This document shows, in pieces, positions 18,360 to 26,584 of a stretch of DNA of 64,000 nucleotides. The stretch's first letter is position 1, and each line of letters opens with the position of its first letter. This stretch comes from Amycolatopsis australiensis (GTDB taxonomy: Bacteria > Actinomycetota > Actinomycetes > Mycobacteriales > Pseudonocardiaceae). The notes beneath the pieces are model-generated. The model ran no database searches and was not told the origin of the DNA. It worked only from the letters and a program-made list of their open reading frames with translations. The position numbers were made by a program, and so were the translations under genes. The stretch covers positions 3,720,001 to 3,784,000 of the forward strand of contig NZ_FPJG01000006.1 in assembly GCF_900119165.1 (NCBI RefSeq). The letters are read 5' to 3'.

Positions 18360-19472
18360 GTGATGACCGCGAACATCCATCCCACCTCCAGTGAGCTCGC
18401 GACAGCCGTCACGGAGCCTGGCCAGGCGGGGCCTACACTCGCGCACGTCGACGAGTGCCTGGCCTGCCGCGTCCTTCTCTCACGAATCCGCCACGATCTG
18501 AGGCTCCAACCGCCGGACGACGACAGCGTTCAGCGCATCCTGGCGGCGTCGGCGCCGCTGCCCGAGGGCTTGGGTGAACTCCTCCAGGCACCGCGGCAAG
18601 GTGATCCCCGACCTGGTGAAATCTGGCGGGTCGGGCGAGACGAGGCACTGCTGGTCTGGGTCAGGCAGATCTTCGATGACGGTGTAGCCGACGTCGTTCC
18701 GCTGCTCCTCGACATCGAGCTCGCCGATCAAGAAACGGTCGTGATCGAAGCCGATGCGACTCCACTCGCTTCGGAACTCGCGGCAATGGTGGCTCTCCGC
18801 ACACACCTCGACTTCGGCGCCTTCATCAACCGGATCGGCGTTCTCAACATCCAACGAGAGGTGAAAGAAGTGATTACGGCCGTCAAGGAGGGGCGGCGAC
18901 CCAGTGGCATCCGGGTGGGACCACCGATCGACGATGACGATGACCAGCGGATCGAGTATCGGCAAGCACTTCGTGACCTCCTGGGCGAACTCACACCCAG
19001 TGCGTGGGCCATGGCCGGGTCCGCAACCGGGCAGGCCCTCGAGGACAAGTCTCCCGAACATCTCGCCGACATCAAGACTCGGCTCGGCGAGCGCGTGGAC
19101 GGAGTGCAGTTCCGAGGCGTCGACGAGCAGGTGATCACCCTCAGCGGCGGGACCCGACTTAGTGCCGCGCTGAAGGTCACCTGCTTGGACACCGCGATCC
19201 TTGTCGTGACAGCCGATGCGTTTCTCCCTGACTACGCCGAGGTCGTCGAGGCCTGCAACAGGATGGTCATCCGGGAAAGCGACGCCGACGCGGTCGCGGT
19301 GGCGGTGCCGGCCGAGGACTGGGAGACGTCACTCTTCACGCGAGCGCACCTGCGTCCGGCGATCGAACTACCCGGGGGAGCGTCCGTCGGCCCGAAGGTA
19401 ACCATGAGTGGCCACGGTCTCGTCGACATCCTCGTCAAATACCTCGAAGGAGTGACTTCTCCGTGGAGGTGA
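18360..19472 (+). CDS. Unrecognised protein with anti-sigma-like zinc motif and SH3/MazF-like middle
   Basis: 370 aa. The N-terminus carries HVDECLACR, the HxxxCxxC motif of zinc-binding anti-sigma (ZAS) domains. Residues about 80-160 (GDPRPGEIWRVGRDEALLVW, then VADVVPLLLDIELADQETVV) look like the SH3-like barrel seen in MazF/PemK proteins, without obvious catalytic residues. The last 200 residues are not recognised. GTG at 18360 or ATG at 18363. The stop overlaps the next gene by 10 bases, so translation is probably coupled. A sensor or adaptor for the Rad50-like ATPase is my inference. Confidence 0.65.
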   Translation: MMTANIHPTSSELATAVTEPGQAGPTLAHVDECLACRVLLSRIRHDLRLQPPDDDSVQRILAASAPLPEGLGELLQAPRQGDPRPGEIWRVGRDEALLVWVRQIFDDGVADVVPLLLDIELADQETVVIEADATPLASELAAMVALRTHLDFGAFINRIGVLNIQREVKEVITAVKEGRRPSGIRVGPPIDDDDDQRIEYRQALRDLLGELTPSAWAMAGSATGQALEDKSPEHLADIKTRLGERVDGVQFRGVDEQVITLSGGTRLSAALKVTCLDTAILVVTADAFLPDYAEVVEACNRMVIRESDADAVAVAVPAEDWETSLFTRAHLRPAIELPGGASVGPKVTMSGHGLVDILVKYLEGVTSPWR

Positions 19473-19717
19473 CGGAACCCGTCGCCGAGCACCTACCACA
19501 GCGCAGTGTGCGCCAGATCGCGCTGAGGTACGCGGAGGCGGAGATCGGGCGGATCTCGCAAGACGGACGTCTTGCCCGTCAACCCGCGAAAAAGGCCGGC
19601 TGGCAGACGCTTCCCACTGGCCTCGGGGAGCAGGTCGCCAGGTTCATCGACGCGATCGTCAACGGGAAACCGGTCGACGAGGCACTGCCTGAAATAGATC
19701 TCGGTGACCCGCGATGA
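19463..19717 (+). CDS. Small 84-aa protein of the Rad50-like cassette
   Basis: 84 aa, GTG start after GAAGGAG. Charged, helical, with SVRQIALRYAEAEIG and LGEQVARFIDAIVNGKPVDE; no known domain recognised. It overlaps the gene before it by 10 bases and the ATPase after it by 4 (ATGA), which makes co-translation and a stoichiometric complex likely. Confidence 0.65.
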   Translation: MEVTEPVAEHLPQRSVRQIALRYAEAEIGRISQDGRLARQPAKKAGWQTLPTGLGEQVARFIDAIVNGKPVDEALPEIDLGDPR

Positions 19718-21483
19718 TCAGGAACCTGATTCTGAAGAACTGGCGGAGCTACGAAGATGCCAGTATCGGATTCAAGCCCGGAACGACCTTTGTCGTTGCC
19801 TCCAACGGCATAGGGAAGACTTCCCTGGTCGAAGCTGTTCGTTGGGCCCTTTTCGGGAAGATTGAGGGGAATGGCCACGCGGCGGTTCGTGTCGGCGCTG
19901 AGGTAGCCACCGCGGAGGTGGAGCTGGAGCTCCCCGACGGCAAAGTTCTCTCAGTCGAGCGAAGCATCGACCCGAAGGTCCGTGGCATCCCCGGACCCAC
20001 TGTGCGGTCCGATGGGCATACCTTGACCGACGAAGATTTCGGCCGCCGACTGAATGACGCCTATCGCACGGATCCCGCTTTCCTGGCCGGTCTCACTATG
20101 CCCGGCCTAGGCCGCGATCCGGCGGCACCGACCACGCTCGGTCTCGCCGAGCACCTGGGCCGCTATTACGGGATCGACGGGCTGAAGGGAGCGGCCGACA
20201 GGCTCGGTGTACTCCTGAAGGAAACCCAGGCAGGCATCAGAAGGATCAAGGTCGGCAACGCGGCAACTGCGAAGCAGCTCGAAGAGCTGCGGGAAACGCT
20301 TGAGGACGCCGCGGGCAAGGTATCGGTCGCCGTGACCAAGCACGAAATCCTCCAAGCCCGGCTCGTTCGGGCGCAAGAACGGGAACGCTTCGAAAGCGCG
20401 CTGCATCGATGGCAGGAAAGCCGGGATGCTTGGGCCGAGGGAGCGGCGGAACTGGCTCGCACGGCATCGCGAGAGATCGGCCGCGACGTACCGGTGGAGG
20501 ACGTCGAAGACACCGTGGAACACCACGTGGGTGACCTGACACAGCAGCTCGAAACAGTTCGGGTGGAGATCGGCGTCAGCCAGAGCAGTCTGTCCACTTT
20601 GACCGGCAACGACGCGCGCCTCAGTGCAGCACACGACGACTGCCCGGTGTGCCGTCGGCCCCTCGATGAAGCGGCCATCGAGGCGGCGCACCAAGCCAAC
20701 CAACAGGAAATCGAGCTCGTACGCTCCTCGATCCAGGAGCTCGAAGCAAAGGCGGGCACGCTCGGAGCCCAGCGCGACCGCCTAGTGGCGGTCCGCGAGG
20801 CATGGCGAAAACTGCCGCGTCCCGGCGAGCGGCCGACACCCCCGGAGGATGAGGATGAGCAAGTCGCGTCCGCTCTCCTGGCGGCAAAGGTTGCGGAGGC
20901 CTTCGAGATAGTGGTCAAGGCGCGCACCGCGCACGCCCGGGCCGAGGAAAAGCTGGCAGAGGCTGAAGGCGCCGACCAAGCGATGCGAGACCTCGGACGG
21001 CTGTTCCGGCGGGAAGCCGTGCTGACCGTCGCCGTGAACACCACTACGGCGACACTAAACAATCTGCTTGCGGAGACGGTTCTTCCGCTAGCCGGCGAAG
21101 TGAACCAACGATGGAAAACGCTGTTCCCCGGCCGTGGCGACGTGGCCACCGACGCGAGCGGTGACATGACGAGGTCGATCCAGGGGCACTCATTGCCGTT
21201 CGGCTCGTTCAGTACGGGCGAGAGCATGGGGGCCACTATCCTCATCCGGCTGCTGGCCGCCCAGATGGCAACCAAGGCGGACTTCTGCTGGTTCGACGAA
21301 CCCCTCGAACACCTAGACCCCGACGTCCGCCGCCGCGTGGCCAACATCCTGTCGCGTGCGACGAGTGGCGAGGGACAGCTCAGGCAGGTCGTCGTGACCA
21401 CCTACGAAGAACAACTCGCACGCCACCTGCGAGCGAGGGACGAGGAGCGAATCCACCTGATCGACGTACGTCCAGCAACGTGA
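19714..21483 (+). CDS. Rad50/SMC-like ATPase with zinc hook
   Basis: 589 aa. Residues 1-45 hold a Walker A variant (VASNGIGKTSLVEA) right after the Rad50-type start (MIRNLILKNWRSYED). Coiled coils flank a zinc-hook motif DCPVCRRPLDEAA at about residue 310. The C-terminal lobe has an ABC signature (FSTGESMGA), Walker B plus D-loop (FCWFDEPLEHLDPDVRR) and an H-loop region (VVVTTYEEQLAR). It is much shorter than true Rad50 (about 900-1300 aa), as in RecF-like and defence-associated SMC proteins. No Mre11 nuclease is adjacent. Last gene of the coupled cassette. Confidence 0.85.
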   Translation: MIRNLILKNWRSYEDASIGFKPGTTFVVASNGIGKTSLVEAVRWALFGKIEGNGHAAVRVGAEVATAEVELELPDGKVLSVERSIDPKVRGIPGPTVRSDGHTLTDEDFGRRLNDAYRTDPAFLAGLTMPGLGRDPAAPTTLGLAEHLGRYYGIDGLKGAADRLGVLLKETQAGIRRIKVGNAATAKQLEELRETLEDAAGKVSVAVTKHEILQARLVRAQERERFESALHRWQESRDAWAEGAAELARTASREIGRDVPVEDVEDTVEHHVGDLTQQLETVRVEIGVSQSSLSTLTGNDARLSAAHDDCPVCRRPLDEAAIEAAHQANQQEIELVRSSIQELEAKAGTLGAQRDRLVAVREAWRKLPRPGERPTPPEDEDEQVASALLAAKVAEAFEIVVKARTAHARAEEKLAEAEGADQAMRDLGRLFRREAVLTVAVNTTTATLNNLLAETVLPLAGEVNQRWKTLFPGRGDVATDASGDMTRSIQGHSLPFGSFSTGESMGATILIRLLAAQMATKADFCWFDEPLEHLDPDVRRRVANILSRATSGEGQLRQVVVTTYEEQLARHLRARDEERIHLIDVRPAT

Positions 21484-21639
21484 GGCGTCCTACTAGGGCG
21501 AGTCTTGCGCGCCATGATCCTGTGCCGGTTCAAACGTAGCTGACGCAGTCGCTGTCATCGGCACGTCGAGGGGGTACTGGACCTGGTACGCAACCGCTGA
21601 TCGAACAGTTACCTCTCATGCGTAACACTCCAGCTGCGT

Positions 21640-22770
21640 ATGACGTCTTTGTGGTGTGCCTCGTATCATGGTCCAACGGTTCCCGGCGTGACCCCGCGAC
21701 ATCGGAAAGCCGTCATCCTAGCTATGTGGGGGTTGGCGTGCTACGTGGCGCTCCGTGCCCGAAGTAAGACCAGACTTAGCACTCCGGCGAGGGCTCGACA
21801 TGCATGTCTGCGCATACATCGCAATGTTGTTCGGAAACCTTCGGATCCTGCGCCGCAGGCGAGAGTTGGTCTGATTTTTCTTGGCGTGTGTCTAGTGGTC
21901 GTTTCCGCTGTTCTCGGGTACGCATCGTGGATCTTGTATCTGGATGGTCGACCTGCGGTGATCGCCTCTGCTGGTCACCATCTTGGGATTGGTCTCGAAG
22001 TGTATACGCCGACTAACGTGTCAGTTGACCTCTATGTCGTATTTTCTCCAGGTGTGGTCGGTGGTACGGGCGTCGTCGTGATTCCGCGGTTTCGGACTCA
22101 GCGGCAATCGCCGTTTGTGGTTGGAATCGAATTCACAGGTGATGCCAGACTTAGGTCAGATGGCCTCACTGCCGGCTCTCGTCCCATATATATTCCACAG
22201 AAAGATGTTGGGTTACCATTTGTTACGCGGCGACAAATATTTGTGTCTACCGTTGATCCGAAGCAGTTGAACGAGTCTGGGTACGGTAACGCTGGTATCA
22301 GTGGGGAGACGTTTGGATCTTATGTTCAGCGCTCGGGGTTCCGGGTGTCGGCCCATCTGCCGGCGATCAATAGTCCCATAAGTTGCAATCGGCTCGACCA
22401 GGTAGACGCCGAAATGCTTCAAACTGCGGCAGTGTCCGAAGAGGATTGGGATGAGTTGATCGGCCCATGTGACGCAGATTCTGGCGAAAGGGGTATGATC
22501 GAGATCGAGTTGAGGTACCTTATTTTGGATCCTCGTATTGATTCCGCCAGTCCATCGCCGGTTATCACGCAGAATGGCGGCCTGAGCTGGCTGGCAGGGG
22601 TATCGGATGTCCTAATTGAGGCCCAGGCGAACTTCACTAGTATATCGTTGGAGGCGGAAGCACAGCGGAAGCTCTTCCTGGCTGGGGTCGGCCTTGGTGG
22701 ATCGATAGCGCTACTTCCGATAGGAGTTCAGGCTGGATGGGCTGGTCGTCGGTCAAAGCCTAGGTCATGA
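21640..22770 (+). CDS. Membrane-anchored protein of unknown function, paralogue of the gene at 25876
   Basis: Up to 376 aa; the first about 75 residues are doubtful and a start nearer 21850 is possible. One N-terminal helix (LIFLGVCLVVVSAVLGYASW, then ILYLDGRP) and one C-terminal helix (LFLAGVGLGGSIALLPIGVQ) frame a beta-rich extracytoplasmic region with two cysteines. Third codon positions are clearly richer in A/T than in neighbouring genes, a sign of recent transfer. It shares architecture and the GxASWxLYxxGRP and VQxG motifs with the frameshifted gene at 25876-24933. Function unknown. Confidence 0.6.
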   Translation: MTSLWCASYHGPTVPGVTPRHRKAVILAMWGLACYVALRARSKTRLSTPARARHACLRIHRNVVRKPSDPAPQARVGLIFLGVCLVVVSAVLGYASWILYLDGRPAVIASAGHHLGIGLEVYTPTNVSVDLYVVFSPGVVGGTGVVVIPRFRTQRQSPFVVGIEFTGDARLRSDGLTAGSRPIYIPQKDVGLPFVTRRQIFVSTVDPKQLNESGYGNAGISGETFGSYVQRSGFRVSAHLPAINSPISCNRLDQVDAEMLQTAAVSEEDWDELIGPCDADSGERGMIEIELRYLILDPRIDSASPSPVITQNGGLSWLAGVSDVLIEAQANFTSISLEAEAQRKLFLAGVGLGGSIALLPIGVQAGWAGRRSKPRS

Positions 22771-23083
22771 TGCTCTATGCATAAACGACATCTCGAGAGG
22801 CCAGAGCGCCGAGCAAAGGTAGCCATGGCTGCGGGATGGTAGACCGACCGCGGGCTGAGGATGTCGTAGACCTCCAACGAGCCACCCGCGAACCCCCGAA
22901 AGCGGCCAAGGAGTCCCGCATAACTGTCGTCGCACGACGCGCTTTCCTGGGTGGTCGGGGTAGTGACGGCACCTGGGAGGATGTCGGCCGCCTCTATCTA
23001 TGCAAACGCCGTTGCACTGTACGGCACGACTGCCAGCGATGTTCGCCAGCGAAGCCGATTGCAGCAGATGGCGGGGCCGCTGG
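22771..23083. other. Remnant-like region, no gene supported
   Basis: Holds only short frames. One, ATG at 22981 to a stop at 23088, encodes 35 residues (starting MSAASIYANAVALYG) and could be a surviving gene tail. It runs into the first copy of the 81-bp repeat. Confidence 0.35.
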
Positions 23084-23164
23084 CCTGACTTGGCTCACGA
23101 TCGCTGATCTTGGGTAGGTCCTGGCTGTTGAGCTGCGGTTTCGTCGTGTGAACGGCGAAAATCT
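23084..23164. repeat. 81-bp direct repeat, copy 1 (possible IS end)
   Basis: From CCTGACTTGGCTCACGATCG to ACGGCGAAAATCT. It is repeated with a few changes at 24323-24405. Inside is GATCGCTGATC, part of a small hairpin. Together with the adjoining 24-bp inverted repeat this looks like the 3' end of an insertion sequence lying on the minus strand. Confidence 0.7.
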
Positions 23165-23188
23165 GCGCACTAAGCGGCCGGTTCTAGG
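23165..23188. repeat. 24-bp inverted repeat, left copy
   Basis: Begins GCGCACTAAGCGGCCGG and ends TTCTAGG. It is perfectly inverted at 24524-24547. Read on the minus strand it encodes LEPAA and a stop. The epoxide hydrolase remnant begins right after it, which places a junction here. Confidence 0.8.
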
Positions 23189-23950
23189 GGTCTGCCCATC
23201 GCTTCCCGGTTACGGCTTCAGCGACAAGCCGGCCGCGCCGGGGTGGGGGATCGAGCGGATATCCGACGCGTGGTGCGAGCTGATGGCCCGGCTCGGCTAC
23301 CGGCGGTTCGGCGCCCAGGGCAGCGACTGGGGCACCAGCATCGCCGCGAGCATCGGTCAACGGCAACCCGATCGGGTCGCCGGCATCCATCTCATGCCGC
23401 CGCTCGCACCGCCCGATCCGGCCACGTTGGACGACCTCACCGGTGCCGAGCGGGCGGCGCTCGCGACACTGCGGGAGGCGGACGAATGGGGCTCCGGATA
23501 CTCGGCGCAGCAGTCGACCCGGCCGCAGACGGTCGGCTACGGCTGGTCGACTCGCCGGCCGCCCTCTGCGCCTGGATCGTCGAGAAGTTCTGGTCGTGGA
23601 CCGACTCCGGTGGCGACCTGCATCGGGTTATTACCCGGGATGAGCTGCTCGACAACCTGATGCTCTACTGGCTGCCCGGCACCGGTGCCTCATCCGCCCG
23701 GCTGTACTGGGAAAGCCTCCGGCAGGTCAACGAATGGATCTCCGGGCCGGCCGGCGCGCCGGTGACCGTACCCACCGGCTGTTCGGTCTTCCCCAAGGAG
23801 CTGCAGCGCCCGTCTCGGCGGTGGGCGGAACGCCGGTTCCCGAACATCCGGTACTGGAACGAGCCTGGCAAGGGCGGTCCCTTCGCGGCGTTCGAGCAGC
23901 CGGCGTTGTTCGTCGACGAGGTCCGGTCATTCTTCCGGCTGGTCCGCTGA
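23189..23950 (+). pseudogene. Epoxide hydrolase remnant: 5' truncated, frameshifted, catalytic His lost
   Basis: Alpha/beta-hydrolase fold epoxide hydrolase starting abruptly at PSLPGYGFSDKP, so the N-terminal third is missing. The nucleophile motif QGSDWGTSI is present. At about 23545 the frame breaks: TACGGCTGGTC replaces the expected TACGGCCTGGTC. The other frame then continues VDSPAALCAWIVEKFWSW to the stop. Near the end the usual GGHFAA motif reads GGPFAAFEQP, so the catalytic His is Pro. It is bounded by the inverted repeat on its left. Confidence 0.8.
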
Positions 23951-23953
23951 TGG

Positions 23954-24310
23954 TCACCCGGACTCGGTAAGCGGCTGGCTAAAGATCAACAAGTGCCCAT
24001 CGGGTGTCCGTACGTTGAAGTCGCGCATCCCGTAGGGCCGGTCAGCCAGTGGCTCGACGATGTCGGCGCCGCGGGCGCGCAGCTCGTCGTGGCAGGAATC
24101 GACGTCGTCGACGACAACCGTCACCCTGGCCGGGCCGACGCTGCTTTCGGCGTACAGGTGGAACTCGGCGGTGTCGCGGATCACGGCCGCGTAGCTAGGT
24201 GGGGTCTCCCAGGTGAAGATGGTGTCGAATCCGAGCACGTCCGTGAAGTACGACCGCGCTGCCTGCACATCTCGGCACGGCAGCACGGGAATCGCCACCC
24301 GCATGACCAT
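23954..24310 (-). CDS. VOC-family (glyoxalase/bleomycin resistance-like) protein
   Basis: 118 aa with one vicinal-oxygen-chelate domain: MRVAIPVLPCRDVQAARSYF at the start, VTVVVDDVDSCHDELRARGA in the middle and MRDFNVRTPDGHLLIFSQP at the end. The C-terminal metal Glu expected in active VOC enzymes is not obvious (IFSQP), which is common in bleomycin-binding-type members. It lies between the two copies of the 81-bp repeat. Confidence 0.75.
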   Translation of the reverse strand: MVMRVAIPVLPCRDVQAARSYFTDVLGFDTIFTWETPPSYAAVIRDTAEFHLYAESSVGPARVTVVVDDVDSCHDELRARGADIVEPLADRPYGMRDFNVRTPDGHLLIFSQPLTESG

Positions 24311-24322
24311 TCCGTCACCTTA

Positions 24323-24405
24323 CCTGACTTTGGCTCAAGATCGCTGATCTTGGGTAGGGTGCTGGCTGTTGAGCTGCGGTTTTGTCGTGTGAACGGCGAA
24401 AATCT
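24323..24405. repeat. 81-bp direct repeat, copy 2 (possible IS end)
   Basis: Near-identical to 23084-23164. Here the internal dyad is complete, CAAGATC-GCT-GATCTTG. It sits just upstream of the VOC gene start. Confidence 0.7.
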
Positions 24406-24542
24406 CATGCGCCGAGCCGATGTGCTCGATGTCCCACGACCCGCGACGCGAGGAGTGCACGATCTGCACCGCCCTGGCCCCCGACGCCGTCTTCACCGTG
24501 CGCACATACGCCACGAGAGACAGCCTAGAACCGGCCGCTTAG
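24406..24542 (+). pseudogene. Gene tail, possibly transposase C-terminus
   Basis: One frame reads RREECTICTALAPDAVFTVR, TYATRDSLEPAA and a stop at 24542. The last codons lie inside the 24-bp inverted repeat and also occur, reversed, at the left copy. This would fit the end of a transposase gene, but the family cannot be named from so short a piece. Confidence 0.35.
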
Positions 24543-24547
24543 TGCGC
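24524..24547. repeat. 24-bp inverted repeat, right copy
   Basis: Starts CCTAGAACCGGCCGC and ends TTAGTGCGC; perfect inverse of 23165-23188. The alcohol dehydrogenase fragment stops within it. Confidence 0.8.
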
Positions 24548-24690
24548 GAAGGACGACTGACGGAAGAACTCCGAGCCCAGTGGCGTCCCCTCGCGGTGCA
24601 GGGTGCTGCGGCCGTCCTGGCGGGCGCCGCCGAAGTTGTACGCCATGAACTCGTGGCAGTACGCGGGTTCGCCGCGTCGGCACTCGTGGC
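24539..24690 (-). pseudogene. Zinc-dependent alcohol dehydrogenase fragment
   Basis: About 50 codons on the minus strand: CHECRRGEPAYCHEFMAYNF and TPLGSEFFRQSSFAH. This is the structural-zinc lobe of medium-chain alcohol dehydrogenases. Both ends are lost: one runs into the inverted repeat, the other into an oppositely oriented hydrolase fragment. Confidence 0.65.
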
Positions 24691-24853
24691 ACTCGCCGAG
24701 CGCGGTTTCGCGGTCTACGGGCAGGACCACCACGGCCACGGCGCGTCGATCACCGGCGAGCCGGGCGACCTCGGCCCGGGCGGCTGGCCGACGCTGGTGG
24801 CCGACATCGGCGTGCTGACCGCCCGGGCGCCGCTGTCTGCGGGGTGGCCATAA
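24686..24853 (+). pseudogene. Alpha/beta hydrolase (lysophospholipase-like) N-terminal fragment
   Basis: LAERGFAVYGQDHHGHGASI, then GEPGDLGPGGWPTLVADIGV, matches the oxyanion-loop region of monoacylglycerol-lipase-like hydrolases. The nucleophile elbow and all downstream sequence are missing. Confidence 0.55.
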
Positions 24854-24932
24854 CGCGACGCTAGCACTGCTGCGAGTCGCGGTGAGGCGATCGTCGACGA
24901 GTCAAGCGGTCAAGTCGTACGCGTGGGACGAG

Positions 24933-25876
24933 TCATGTGCTCCGGCGGCGTATTCGGCCGGCTGTCTGCACGGCGAACGGGAAGACGGCTGCGGCGAGGC
25001 CGATGAGGACCCCGGGCAGGAACTGGTAGTTCTGCCTGACTGCTTCCTCGGTGATGAGGGCGTAGCTGACGTCGATGGCTTCGCCGTCGCTGGGTTTGGC
25101 TTCCCACTCCATTTTTCCCGGGTCTGAGGGTGGTGGTGAGGCGAAGTCGATGCGGACCGGTTCCCGGTGGGCGTCGATGCGGACGCGAATCCCAGGCATG
25201 TCGGGGACGGGCTCGGCGGCCGCGCAGGTGTTGTTCACGTAGGCGAGGGTGGGGTTGAACGCCAGGATTTCACCGCGGTCGATGACCCCGTTCGCGGCTG
25301 CTGGCCGCGGGCAGGTCAGAGGCCAGAACAGAGTGGGCAGCGCGCCAGCGATCCTAGCTCGGTCTTTGGCCAGAAGGTTCTCGCGGAAGTGCAGGCACAC
25401 CGAGCGGCCTGCCCGGGTTCCCTGGAAACTGGCGGTCTTGCAGCCGGTGTAGGTGTCGCTCGCGGGCGGGGCCAGGTTGACCACCCCGACCTGCCGGTCG
25501 ACTGGCGAAGCTGGGTCGTGTTCGGTTTCGAAAAAGTCAAAGCCGGTCGACTCGGCGCTGTCCTGGGTGATAAGCGCCCGGTTGTAGAGGTTGACCGGGA
25601 CCGGGGCGTCGCCCGTCGGGTTGTCGGTCCACAGGGCCAGCTCGGCCTCGCTAAGCCGGTCGCCGGAGAAGTCAGGGCGGCAGAAACCCTGGCCCCAGAG
25701 GGTGCGGAGATGAAGATCAGGCCACGTGCGGCTTCGTCGTCGAACGGGGATGGCACGGGCATGCCGGGCCGCCCTTCCTCGTACAGCCACCAGGAAGCCC
25801 ATCCGATCGCGGCAGTCAGCGCGAGCAGGGTCGCGGTCACAGTGGCCCATCTGATGGAGATAGTCCGCCGCTGCAC
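24933..25876 (-). pseudogene. Membrane-anchored protein, paralogue of the gene at 21640, one-base frameshift
   Basis: GTG at 25876 opens VQRRTISIRWATVTATLLAL and a membrane helix with GWASWWLYEEGRPG. The frame breaks near 25700. One base over it resumes as WGQGFCRPDFSGDRLSEAEL and runs through an extracytoplasmic domain with several cysteines to a C-terminal helix (FLPGVLIGLAAAVFPFAVQT) and RIRRRST. Restoring one C (TCCGCCACC for TCCGCACC) would give about 314 residues. Shared motifs with 21640-22770 show common ancestry. Function unknown. Confidence 0.6.
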
Positions 25877-26152
25877 GGCTTGATCATCGGGTGTGATGCG
25901 CGGCGCGGCGGCAGTTTGCGGCGCAGTCGAAGGTTGCCAGGCTGGACGCGCAGGGAGGTGCGCCTGGAGCGTTGATGTCGATCATGGCGGCGCATGGCCT
26001 GACACTGTAGGGCTTGCAAGGGGTGGTGCGAGCCTGATTGAGAGGGTGTGACGCATCGATTTAGCGAGTGGGGCAGCTTCCGGAGGGGCTGTGGCCGGCT
26101 TGGGCAGTCGGGCAGAGCCCTCCGGAAGCGGCGATTTATCCCGCCGACAGCG

Positions 26153-26320
26153 TTAGCAGTCGATGTTGGTCAGGTAGACCACGGGCGACAGGCCGTAGAC
26201 GCGGGCCCACTGACCTGGGGGATACCAAGTGCCCTGCACGAAAAGCCAGCAGCCGGGCATTTGCACCCAGTCCACGTCGTAGACGTCGTTGCCGGTGTAG
26301 GTGCGTGACCAACGCGGCGC
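26153..26320 (-). pseudogene. C-terminal fragment of an unrecognised Trp/Cys-rich protein
   Basis: The minus strand reads RTYTGNDVYDVDWVQMPGCW, LFVQGTWYPPGQWARVYGLS and ends LTNIDC. The composition is strongly protein-like, but no start lies in frame. It may be the tail of a secreted protein carried by the element that ends at the tRNA remnant. Confidence 0.4.
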
Positions 26321-26355
26321 CTGACTGGCGATTTAAGGGCGAAATTGCAGGTCGA

Positions 26356-26430
26356 ACGAGGTCGACTGGCGTCGACTGAGGGCATAAGCGATTGCAAACG
26401 TCCCAGCTAGATCGACTGACGTCGACTCGA
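26356..26430. repeat. Two direct repeats of TCGACTGRCGTCGACT next to a tRNA end
   Basis: TCGACTGGCGTCGACT (about 26363) and TCGACTGACGTCGACT (about 26413) lie within 60 bases, just upstream of the tRNA 3' half. Such short repeats beside a tRNA end are typical of integrase arm-binding sites. Confidence 0.5.
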
Positions 26431-26439
26431 AATGACTCA

Positions 26440-26485
26440 AACCAGTAACCCGGAGGGTTCTTGGTTCGAGTCCAAGCGGGGGAGC
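26440..26485 (+). other. 3' half of a tRNA gene; candidate attachment-site core
   Basis: A complete T arm is visible: CTTGG, TTCGAGT, CCAAG, followed by the acceptor strand CGGGGGAG. Upstream GTAACCCGGAGG could be the 3' side of an anticodon stem, but no D arm or 5' acceptor strand is present. This is what integration into a tRNA gene leaves at the distal att site. Amino-acid identity cannot be assigned. Confidence 0.6.
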
Positions 26486-26487
26486 GC

Positions 26488-26515
26488 AGGCCCAGGTCAA
26501 CGACCTGGGCCTTTT
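26488..26515 (+). terminator. Rho-independent terminator behind the tRNA remnant
   Basis: AGGCCCAGGTC-AAC-GACCTGGGCCT followed by TTTT: a perfect stem with a U tract. It is a normal tRNA terminator and shows that the flank to the right is original chromosome. Confidence 0.85.
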
Positions 26516-26584
26516 TCGCGTTCTCGACGTCGGGTCCCGGCCGCGCGCGGCGTGGCGCACCCACGAGCCGCTCGGTGCCCGGGT

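Noticed and set aside
26440..26485. Functional tRNA gene
   Set aside because: The 5' acceptor strand, D arm and anticodon loop cannot be drawn from the upstream bases; only the 3' half is present.
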